From Caryophanales bacterium (lineage in GTDB: Bacteria > Bacillota > Bacilli > Exiguobacteriales > Exiguobacteriaceae), in NCBI GenBank assembly GCA_902362975.1, contig CABIYO010000003.1, forward strand, positions 71,140-135,139: a DNA stretch of 64,000 bases, written 5' to 3'. Position 1 is the stretch's first letter. Each line of letters starts with the position of its first letter. The notes beneath the pieces were generated by a model. The model was not told the origin of the DNA. It made no database searches and saw only the letters and a program-made list of their open reading frames with translations. Position numbers and translations under genes: made by a program. This document shows positions 57,495-64,000 of this stretch, one piece after another.

Positions 57495-59612
57495 ATGCCG
57501 CTGTTTCCATTGTTTGCGGTACTCATTGTAACTGGTCTGACAGAAGGATTCTATTTGGTCTCTGTGGTCGCTAGTGTCTTTTATCTGGTCACACGACGTG
57601 GGCAAGGTCTGTATGCGAAAGCCGGAGTGATTGGACTCATCTGTATCGCATCGTTCCATACGCCCCCTACAGAATCGTTACCGTCAGACACGATTGCCTT
57701 CTCAATCGAAAGTCGAAAAGAGAATGGGAAATCGGTAAGACTATACGGGAACGTAGACAATCTTCAGGGCGTCTTACGAGGACGCGAACTAAATCGTGGA
57801 AGACCGGGAGAGACGTGCCTCGTGCAAATCGAAGTAGAGGCGTTTCAACCGTTACGAAACACCGGGGGATTTGATGAACGGGCCTGGGCACTGAGTTCAA
57901 ACGTATCCTTTAAAGGGAAGGTGAAGCGAATCGACACGTGTCGTCCGACGGCAGGGTGGGACGGTCGGATGCTACGTTGGAAAGAGCGAAAACTTCAGCA
58001 AATTGAGCATCGTCATCGTGCGGATGTCGCATTATATATGGAGGCATTGTTGTTTGGAGAAAGTCGAATGCTAGATGAACAGACCTCATTTTCTTATCGT
58101 GTGACGGGCCTTCTTCATCTTCTTGTGATTTCCGGTTCGCATATTGCTATGTTGATCGTGGCCATGCGCATCTTGTTGCAGCCGATCCCTATTCGACGTG
58201 AAACGAAGACGGTACTGATGATCCTTAGTATTACGATGTTCGGATGGATGACGGGTTTTTCCCCACCTGTCGCAAGAGCTGTCGTCGTCGCAGATGCGAT
58301 CCTCTTTCTCTCTCTTTTCGGTGTGACGATTCGAGACCCGATTCGGCTCTTGAGTTGGTGTGCAGCAGGTATGTTGGCCGTTCAACCGTTCCTTCTCACG
58401 AATCTGGGTTTCCAATTGACGGTCGGGATGACCTTCTTTTTGTTAATCACGAGACAAATCTGGACAGGACTAATCGAGTTGTCCGTTTTCGCACAGCTGT
58501 TTGGGCTGATTGTACTATGGCAAGTACAACCGGTTCTATCCGTCGCGGCACCGATATGGAATCTCGTGATGGCCCTCTGTATCTCATGGATCATCATGCC
58601 ACTCGCATTTGTCACATGGATGATTCCTTCGATTGCCCCGTTGCTCATGGTTGTCTTGGACGCGATTCATGGAATGTTCACTCTCCACGATGATTTACGA
58701 CCTTGGCTTCCGTTGCACGATCTGGCGTTGCCGTCGCAAATCGCATTGTGGCTAGGGTTATGGGGGAGCTTGACGCTGATGAATCGAAAACGATGGATTG
58801 GATGGGGGGCGGCCATCATGACATGTGGGTTGATTGCGGGATGGTCAGAATGGTCGGAATCCTCACGGGTGACCTTTTTAGATGTCGGGCAAGGTGATGC
58901 AATCGTCGTAGAATCGGGAAGAACGATTGGTGTCATTGATGTAGGGGGCGTATTTCAAGATCCAAACGAGCAAAAGCGAAGCACATTTGACCCGGGGGAA
59001 GATGTATTGGCCCCTTATTTATGGAAACGTGGGGAGCGTTCGCTTGATTTTGTCCTGTTGACCCATGCGGACCATGACCACATCGGCGGATTAGAGGGAT
59101 TATTGAAGGTAGTGAAGGTAGAAGAGCTTTGGATATCAAAAGAAGTGGCGAATGCTGACAAACGAGAAGAACTGCTGCACTTAGCAGCGGCCTATGATGT
59201 ATCGGTCCATTATCTTGAGGCAGACGATCGGCCGACGCCATGGATGTGGATTGTGGCACCAAATCACCCACACGAAGATGAAAATGATCATTCGATCAGC
59301 CTGTACATGAACGTAGGTGGCATGCGGTATCTATTGACAGGAGATTTGCCGATAGAAGGAGAAGCCGAGTTACCGACGCTTGACGTCGACGTATTTAAAT
59401 TAGGGCATCACGGATCCGATACGTCGTCGGGAGAAGAGCTGCTTGAGCGAATCGATCCAGAATGGGTCATTGCGAGTGTCGGTTCGAACAATCGGTATGG
59501 ACATCCGCACGAGGAGACGTTACGACGGGTTGTGGGGAAACGTCTATTACGAACTGATTTGAACGGGATGATTGTCTGTGAAGAGAACATGTGTCGGGGG
59601 ATCATCGAGTAG
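57495..59612 (+). CDS. comEC: DNA internalisation channel ComEC/Rec2
   Basis: 705-residue membrane protein: N-terminal OB-like DUF4131 region (about 60-150), the Competence domain with about ten helices (about 190-455; LLVISGSHIAMLI) and a C-terminal metallo-beta-lactamase domain (about 465-705) with VGQGDAIVVESG, the THADHDHIGG metal motif and KLGHHGSDTSSGEE. The last domain may degrade the non-transported strand. Overlapping ribosome site within the end of comEA. Confidence 0.95.
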   Translation: MPLFPLFAVLIVTGLTEGFYLVSVVASVFYLVTRRGQGLYAKAGVIGLICIASFHTPPTESLPSDTIAFSIESRKENGKSVRLYGNVDNLQGVLRGRELNRGRPGETCLVQIEVEAFQPLRNTGGFDERAWALSSNVSFKGKVKRIDTCRPTAGWDGRMLRWKERKLQQIEHRHRADVALYMEALLFGESRMLDEQTSFSYRVTGLLHLLVISGSHIAMLIVAMRILLQPIPIRRETKTVLMILSITMFGWMTGFSPPVARAVVVADAILFLSLFGVTIRDPIRLLSWCAAGMLAVQPFLLTNLGFQLTVGMTFFLLITRQIWTGLIELSVFAQLFGLIVLWQVQPVLSVAAPIWNLVMALCISWIIMPLAFVTWMIPSIAPLLMVVLDAIHGMFTLHDDLRPWLPLHDLALPSQIALWLGLWGSLTLMNRKRWIGWGAAIMTCGLIAGWSEWSESSRVTFLDVGQGDAIVVESGRTIGVIDVGGVFQDPNEQKRSTFDPGEDVLAPYLWKRGERSLDFVLLTHADHDHIGGLEGLLKVVKVEELWISKEVANADKREELLHLAAAYDVSVHYLEADDRPTPWMWIVAPNHPHEDENDHSISLYMNVGGMRYLLTGDLPIEGEAELPTLDVDVFKLGHHGSDTSSGEELLERIDPEWVIASVGSNNRYGHPHEETLRRVVGKRLLRTDLNGMIVCEENMCRGIIE

Positions 59613-59638
59613 CACGGGATAAAATGTGATACACTAAA

Positions 59639-59667
59639 AAACGATTGCTCCCCCGGGGCAATCGTTT
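59639..59667. terminator. Hairpin between comEC and yqzM (converging)
   Basis: 10-bp perfect stem AAACGATTGC (59639-59648) / GCAATCGTTT (59658-59667). The T run is longer on the minus strand, so it mainly serves yqzM. Confidence 0.82.
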
Positions 59668-59673
59668 GAACAC

Positions 59674-59838
59674 TTATAGACTTAAGAACTTGATGATGAC
59701 ACCGATGAAGAAAATCGTGAAGAAAAAGCCAAATGGGACGATGAAGCCGATCGCAGAGTCGATGGCATCATTACGTTTGCATTGAACGTCATTTTCAAAC
59801 GGGTTTTCACTCGGTGGGCGTACTGAGTTGATTTGCAT
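59674..59838 (-). CDS. yqzM: YqzM-family small membrane protein
   Basis: 54 residues, below the size many gene finders keep. Encodes MQINSVRPPSENPFENDVQC then KRNDAIDSAIGFIVPFGFF and TIFFIGVIIKFLSL. The core (NDVQxKRNDAIDSxxGF, then one membrane helix) matches YqzM of Bacillus, which also lies between comEC and holA. GGAGGGACC precedes the ATG. The function is unknown; the N-terminal charged segment should face the cytoplasm. Confidence 0.85.
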   Translation of the reverse strand: MQINSVRPPSENPFENDVQCKRNDAIDSAIGFIVPFGFFFTIFFIGVIIKFLSL

Positions 59839-59937
59839 ATTAGGTCCCTCCTTATCATACTTCCTTTATAAGTATAGCGAATTATGGGAAGATAATCTAT
59901 GTTTAGATGAGAATAAATTGTGAAAGTGGTGTGTGTT

Positions 59938-60939
59938 TTGAATGAACCGTGGTTACATAATGGAAAATTGGCGAGCGTCTATGTTCTCCATGGCACCGAA
60001 AAATATTTGTTAGAGACGTGGGAACGTGAAATTGTGAAAGCGGCCAATCCATCCGGTGATCAATTTGATGTCATGCAACTAGATCTTCAAGAAACGTCAC
60101 TCGATACGGCGCTTGATGAAGCGGAAACGGTCCCTTTTTTTAGTGAGTATCGCACGGTTATCGTGAAAAATGCCCAGTTCTTAACGGGTGCGAAAGAGAA
60201 GCAAAAACACAATGTCGACCGTCTGGCGGAATATGTCGTGCAACCGGCGACCTACTCGGTTCTTGTCTTAATCGTCGAATCTGAAAAACTCGATGAGCGT
60301 AAGAAAATCGTGAAGCGTCTGAAAGAGCGTGCCATCGTCCTCGAAGCGAAAAAGCCGAGTCAAAACGAACTGATGCGATACGTGAACGATGCATTGAGTC
60401 GTGAACAACAAAAGATGGAGCGCTCTACGATGGAGCGACTTTTATTCTTATGTCAGGATGATTGGGGAAAGTTGGTTCGCGAATTAGAGAAGCTACAGTT
60501 GTACGCGGGAACGGGTGCGACGATTCCGATTGAGATTGTGAATGATTTAGTTCCACGTACATTAGAAGATAACGTCTTTCAGCTCTCGGAGCTTCTCGTC
60601 AAACGACAAGCTGATGCAGCGCTTCGATTAGTTCGGGATTTAGAAAAACAAGGGCAAGAACTGATTGGGCTACTCGGGTTGCTTGGTCGGCAATACCGAA
60701 ACATGTATCTATCGAAACAGTTGACAGAGGCAGGCTATGGAGAAAAGCAAATCGCATCGAAAATCGGGGCCCATCCGTATACAATCAAATTGGCGACACA
60801 AGCGAGTCGCGGCTTTTCAGAGGCTCAGCTCGCACGTGCGTTGACATTGATTGCAGACGCGGACGAGGCCATGAAAACGGGACGAGGTGACAAACAGATC
60901 GTATTCGATACGCTCGTTTGTCAACTGGCCTTATTGTGA
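59938..60939 (+). CDS. holA: DNA polymerase III subunit delta
   Basis: Opens the beta clamp in the clamp loader. 333 residues: VYVLHGTEKYLLETW at the start is the vestigial nucleotide region, then FDVMQLDLQE, TVPFFSEYRTVIVKNAQFL, and KQIVFDTLVCQLALL at the end; overall AAA+-like three-domain protein without a functional P-loop. Start is uncertain: TTG 59938 was chosen, but GTG codons at 59920-59931 are in frame and all have weak ribosome sites. B. subtilis yqeN/holA occupies the same place. Confidence 0.88.
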   Translation: MNEPWLHNGKLASVYVLHGTEKYLLETWEREIVKAANPSGDQFDVMQLDLQETSLDTALDEAETVPFFSEYRTVIVKNAQFLTGAKEKQKHNVDRLAEYVVQPATYSVLVLIVESEKLDERKKIVKRLKERAIVLEAKKPSQNELMRYVNDALSREQQKMERSTMERLLFLCQDDWGKLVRELEKLQLYAGTGATIPIEIVNDLVPRTLEDNVFQLSELLVKRQADAALRLVRDLEKQGQELIGLLGLLGRQYRNMYLSKQLTEAGYGEKQIASKIGAHPYTIKLATQASRGFSEAQLARALTLIADADEAMKTGRGDKQIVFDTLVCQLALL

Positions 60940-60948
60940 GGTGAGGGA

Positions 60949-61386
60949 ATGGGATTCAAACAAGTGACGCTTCAAGACGTGATTCCGCTCCGTCATGTTG
61001 TGCTCAGACCAGGAAAAGACGTTGAGACATGTTATTTTGAAGGGGATGAGGCGCCGACGACGCGACACTTCGCTTGGGTTGAAGGCGATCAAGTGCTGTC
61101 GGTCGCAACAGTCATGCTGTCCGCAAAACAAATCGAGGGTGTGAAGATTCCCCTCCAACTCCGTGGCATGGCGACGGACCCTCATTTTTCGGGACAAGGA
61201 ATCGGCTCTCAATTTTTACAGTCACTCCATGATGAGCTAGGGAGTTCATGGTGGTGTAATGCGAGAGAAGTGGCTGTCCGTTTCTATGAACGAAATGGAC
61301 TTATACGAATCGGGGAGCCGTTCGACATCCCTGGGATTGGCCCACACTACGTCATGGTATACAAAAAAACAGCCGGCTCCGAATAG
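60949..61386 (+). CDS. GNAT family N-acetyltransferase
   Basis: 145 residues with the acetyl-CoA binding motif A (LRGMATDPHFSGQGIGSQFLQ, R-x-x-G-x-G variant) and the motif B loop YERNGLIRIGEPF. The acceptor is unknown; the small size and start (FKQVTLQDVIPLRHVVLRPG) are like proteins annotated as GNAT acetyltransferases acting on small amines. The ATG follows GTGAGGTGAGGGA, 9 bases after holA. Its stop lies in a terminator loop. Confidence 0.82.
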   Translation: MGFKQVTLQDVIPLRHVVLRPGKDVETCYFEGDEAPTTRHFAWVEGDQVLSVATVMLSAKQIEGVKIPLQLRGMATDPHFSGQGIGSQFLQSLHDELGSSWWCNAREVAVRFYERNGLIRIGEPFDIPGIGPHYVMVYKKTAGSE

Positions 61387-61400
61387 GAGGCGGCTGTTTC
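61366..61400. terminator. Bidirectional terminator between the GNAT gene and rpsT
   Basis: 14-bp stem AAACAGCCGGCTCC (61367-61380) / GGAGGCGGCTGTTT (61386-61399), one mismatch; the GNAT stop (61384-61386) is at its base. Confidence 0.82.
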
Positions 61401-61413
61401 GTGTGATCTCTAA

Positions 61414-61674
61414 TTAGAGAGCAGCGATACGAGCTGCGAGGCGTGATTTATCACGACCTGCTTTGTTTTTGTGGATAAGACCTTTTGATGCAGCCTTGTC
61501 GAGCTTCTTCGTAGCGAGAACGAAAGCTTCTTGAGCAGCTTCTTTGTTTCCTTCGAGTACGAGAGCATCAACACGTTTTACTGCTGTACGCATTGCCGAT
61601 TTCTCTTGTGAGTTCGCAACACGACGTTTTTCAGAAGTTTTTGCACGTTTGATTGCTGATTTGATGTTTGCCAT
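61414..61674 (-). CDS. rpsT: 30S ribosomal protein S20
   Basis: 86 residues, basic and helical, beginning [17 protein letters not shown], the standard S20 start; [16 protein letters not shown] at the end. It binds 16S rRNA early in 30S assembly. AGGAGGTGACAAACA precedes the ATG. Transcribed divergently from lepA, as in B. subtilis. Confidence 0.98.
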   Translation of the reverse strand: MANIKSAIKRAKTSEKRRVANSQEKSAMRTAVKRVDALVLEGNKEAAQEAFVLATKKLDKAASKGLIHKNKAGRDKSRLAARIAAL

Positions 61675-61893
61675 TGTTTGTCACCTCCTGAAACAAGAAA
61701 GTGTATGTTCTTATTACTTCAAGTAATCATTCAACAGAACAAGCACAATTGTAGCAAACGGTTATATGAAAAGCAACCACTTGATGATTATTCTGAAAAC
61801 TATCTGTGGTATTGTTGTAGTAGGTCGTACACATTACTTTAGGATTTTGATATAATGACACGGTATGTATGAGAAGGATAGGTGAACCCATAT
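61675..61893. promoter_or_regulatory. Divergent promoter region between rpsT and lepA
   Basis: A consensus -10 TATAAT (61851-61856) faces lepA; the -35 is weak (TACACA at 61828). The rpsT promoter was not placed with confidence. Confidence 0.5.
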
Positions 61894-63717
61894 ATGAACA
61901 AACAAGAATTAGAGAATCGTCAGAAGAAGATTCGCAACTTTTCCATCATTGCGCACATCGATCATGGAAAGTCGACGCTCGCTGACCGGATTCTTGAGAA
62001 GACTGGTGCACTCACGGCTCGTGAGATGAAAGAGCAGACGCTTGACGCGATGGACTTGGAGCGCGAGCGTGGAATTACAATCAAATTGAACGCCGTTAAA
62101 TTGAACTATACGGCGAAAGACGGAGAAGAGTACATTCTTCACTTAATCGACACGCCAGGACACGTCGACTTCACATATGAAGTGTCACGTTCGCTTGCGG
62201 CATGTGAAGGTGCGATTCTCGTCGTTGACGCAGCGCAAGGAATTGAAGCGCAAACCCTTGCAAACGTTTATTTAGCACTCGATAACGACCTTGAAATCAT
62301 TCCGGTCATCAATAAAATCGACTTGCCGTCAGCGGATGTCGAGCGGGTCCGTCAAGAGATTGAAGACGTCATCGGACTCGATGCGAGTAACGCGGTCCCG
62401 ACTTCTGCAAAAGCGGGAATCGGGATCGAAGAGATTCTCGAACAAATCGTAGAACTTGTCCCTCCGCCGACAGGTGACCCGTCTGAACCATTGCAAGCTT
62501 TGATTTTTGACTCGTACTATGATGCCTACCGCGGTGTCGTCGCATCGATTCGTATCGTGAACGGTTCAGTCAAAGTAGGAGACAAGGTCCAAATGATGGC
62601 GACCGGCAAGACGTTCGAAGTGACGGACCTCGGTGTGTCGACGCCAAAACCGATTTCTGTTAAAGAATTGAACGTCGGAGACGTTGGTACGCTCTCTGCA
62701 TCCATTAAAACAGTCGGAGATGTTCGCGTCGGGGATACGATCACACTGGCTAAAAACCCGGCAACGAGTCCGCTACCTGGTTATCGGAAGATGAACCCGA
62801 TGGTGTACTGTGGTTTGTATCCGATTGATGCAGCTAAGTACAACGATCTTCGCGAGGCACTTGAGAAGCTCCAGCTTTCGGATGCCGCGCTCGAGTTTGA
62901 ACCAGAGACATCGCAAGCGCTCGGTTTTGGTTTCCGTTGTGGATTCCTCGGCATGCTTCATATGGAAATCATTCAAGAGCGGATTGAACGTGAGTTTAAC
63001 ATCGACTTGATTACGACGGCACCATCGGTAATTTATCACGTGAAGACGACTTCAGGCGAAGTGATTCATGTCGATAACCCATCGAAAATGCCAGAGCAAC
63101 AAAAGATCGAATCAATTGAAGAGCCATACGTCAAGGCGGCTGTCATGACACCTAATGACTACGTGGGTGCCATCATGGAACTTTGTCAGAAGAAACGCGG
63201 AACGTTCATCGATATGCAGTATATCGATACGACTCGCGTCAAAATCACGTATGAGATTCCCCTCAGTGAAATCGTCTATGATTTCTTCGATCAGTTGAAA
63301 TCGAGCACGAAAGGCTATGCATCACTCGATTATGAGTTGATCGGCTACCGTCAATCGCGCCTCGTGAAGATGGATATCTTGCTCAATAACGAAGTCGTCG
63401 ATGCTCTCAGCTTCATCGTTCACCGTGACTTCGCGTACGAGCGCGGGAAGGTCATTGTTGAGAAGCTTAAGGCACTCATACCACGGATGCAGTTCGAAGT
63501 TCCAGTCCAAGCGGCTGTCGGTAACAAAATCGTCGCACGTTCTACGATTAAAGCACTTCGTAAAAACGTTTTGGCTAAATGTTACGGAGGAGATATTTCA
63601 CGTAAACGGAAACTTCTCGAGAAACAAAAAGAAGGTAAGAAGCGCATGAAGATGGTCGGGTCTGTCGAAGTCCCGCAAGAAGCGTTTATGTCTGTTCTCT
63701 CAATGGACGAAGAATAA
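61894..63717 (+). CDS. lepA: Elongation factor 4 (LepA)
   Basis: Ribosome-binding GTPase that back-translocates stalled ribosomes. 607 residues: G domain with [17 protein letters not shown] (P-loop), GITIK (G2), DTPGHVDF (G3) and NKIDLP (G4); domain II, then the C-terminal LepA domain (about 490-607; [19 protein letters not shown]). ATG at 61894 is nine bases after AGGTG; GTG 61882 would overlap that site. An IS1182-type element begins 10 bases after its stop. Confidence 0.96.
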   Translation: MNKQELENRQKKIRNFSIIAHIDHGKSTLADRILEKTGALTAREMKEQTLDAMDLERERGITIKLNAVKLNYTAKDGEEYILHLIDTPGHVDFTYEVSRSLAACEGAILVVDAAQGIEAQTLANVYLALDNDLEIIPVINKIDLPSADVERVRQEIEDVIGLDASNAVPTSAKAGIGIEEILEQIVELVPPPTGDPSEPLQALIFDSYYDAYRGVVASIRIVNGSVKVGDKVQMMATGKTFEVTDLGVSTPKPISVKELNVGDVGTLSASIKTVGDVRVGDTITLAKNPATSPLPGYRKMNPMVYCGLYPIDAAKYNDLREALEKLQLSDAALEFEPETSQALGFGFRCGFLGMLHMEIIQERIEREFNIDLITTAPSVIYHVKTTSGEVIHVDNPSKMPEQQKIESIEEPYVKAAVMTPNDYVGAIMELCQKKRGTFIDMQYIDTTRVKITYEIPLSEIVYDFFDQLKSSTKGYASLDYELIGYRQSRLVKMDILLNNEVVDALSFIVHRDFAYERGKVIVEKLKALIPRMQFEVPVQAAVGNKIVARSTIKALRKNVLAKCYGGDISRKRKLLEKQKEGKKRMKMVGSVEVPQEAFMSVLSMDEE

Positions 63718-63742
63718 TGAGATTGAAGAGGCTGGGACATAA

Positions 63743-64000
63743 CTAGCCGGTTTTAAAGATTTTTGATAAAAAGAGGGGTCCGGTCACCGATTTTCGGTGG
63801 CCGGACCCCTTCTTTGCACTTCCGCCGATGCCATTGGCGATGAACTTTCGTAGGTTCACCGCCATGAGGGCGAAGCCGAGCTCACGTTTCACACGCTGTT
63901 TTCCCCTGACGGAGAAGCGGGTGAAACCCAAATTGGCCTTCAGATATCCAAAAACTGGTTCCACGTCCGTCTTGCGTCGGGCGTAGAGGGCACCGGTTTT
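63743..64000 (-). CDS. IS1182-family transposase, C-terminal part (partial)
   Basis: The frame is open to the window edge: KTGALYARRKTDVEPVFGYLK then ANLGFTRFSVRGKQRVKREL and GFALMAVNLRKFI. EPVFGYLK and FSVRGKQRVKxELGFALMAVNLRK are the hallmark C-terminal end of this DDE transposase group. The first two catalytic acids lie outside the window; the Glu of VEPVFG is likely the third. A strong hairpin (about 63775-63809) lies in its last codons. Confidence 0.88.
   Translation of the reverse strand, partial: KTGALYARRKTDVEPVFGYLKANLGFTRFSVRGKQRVKRELGFALMAVNLRKFIANGIGGSAKKGSGHRKSVTGPLFLSKIFKTG
63775..63809. repeat. Long hairpin inside the transposase 3' end
   Basis: GGGGTCCGGTCACCG pairs with CGGTGGCCGGACCCC (one G-T pair) around ATTTT, a 15-bp stem near the IS end. 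It may shield the element from outside transcription, as noted for other IS. Confidence 0.7.

Larger units (their letters stand above)
63728..64000 (-). mobile_element. IS1182-family insertion sequence, right end (continues beyond window)
   Basis: GAGGCTGGGACATAAC at 63728-63743 is the terminal motif I associate with IS1182-type elements. It lies just outside the transposase stop, in the orientation expected for an IS end, and the transposase reads out of it on the minus strand. The other end is outside the window, so the element cannot be tested for intactness. Confidence 0.7.

Overview
The window reads as chromosomal core DNA of a low-to-mid GC member of the Bacillales (Bacillota). Gene order over most of it follows the Bacillus subtilis chromosome closely: tpx-ytxK-ackA, ytoI-ytpI-nrnA-dnaE-accD-accA-pfkA-pyk-ytwI-citZ-icd-mdh-phoP-phoR-polA-mutM-coaE, gapB-speH-nrdR-dnaB-dnaI-thrS-infC-rpmI-rplT-ysdA, ysdC-ysgA-pheS-pheT-rnhC, and comEA-comEC-yqzM-holA-rpsT-lepA. 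Sporulation genes that sit between some of these in Bacillus are absent. From recall, protein sequence and this gene set fit Exiguobacterium best; that genus call is inference, not proof.

Layout. 1-4142: thiol peroxidase (cut by the window edge), a YtxK-type methyltransferase, acetate kinase, a secreted SH3b-3D cell-wall protein with WalR-like boxes upstream, and a universal stress protein. 4271-9959: an SDR/phosphoesterase pair, an M24 peptidase, YtoI, YtpI, NrnA and a 63-residue unknown. 10066-25387: DnaE, a GntR/FadR-type regulator with an obvious operator at its own promoter, acetyl-CoA carboxyltransferase, phosphofructokinase, pyruvate kinase, the citrate branch of the TCA cycle, and the PhoPR two-component system. 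25595-31574: DNA polymerase I, MutM, CoaE, then a GC-rich TnpB (IS200/IS605-type) element with a well-folded candidate omega-RNA, abutting an M50-type membrane protein. 31732-36658: gluconeogenic GapB with a cre box on its promoter, SAM decarboxylase with a structured leader, NrdR, and the DnaB/DnaI helicase-loading proteins. 36659-48215: thrS and pheST behind T-box leaders, infC-rpmI-rplT behind an L20-type leader, and small housekeeping genes, with a decayed DUF2231-like gene in the 800-base gap before infC.

48258-56685 is the most accessory-looking part. It holds a PTS-EIIC_2 (PfoR-like) membrane protein preceded by a short uORF and an attenuator, an alpha/beta hydrolase, RNase HIII, a coiled-coil/NfeD/flotillin operon, and a BMP-type lipoprotein translationally coupled to a chemoreceptor. 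56918-63717 is DNA uptake (ComEA, ComEC), YqzM, HolA, a GNAT enzyme, ribosomal protein S20 and LepA. The window ends inside an IS1182-family transposase whose terminal repeat starts 10 bases after the lepA stop.

Together the genes cover central carbon flow (overflow to acetate, glycolysis, TCA entry, gluconeogenesis, fatty-acid initiation), replication and repair, translation, and envelope sensing. The most promising leads are (1) the uORF-attenuator before the PTS-like gene, (2) the lipoprotein-chemoreceptor pair, (3) the TnpB/omega-RNA locus, (4) the unknown coiled-coil partner of the flotillin system, and (5) structured leaders of speH and citZ.
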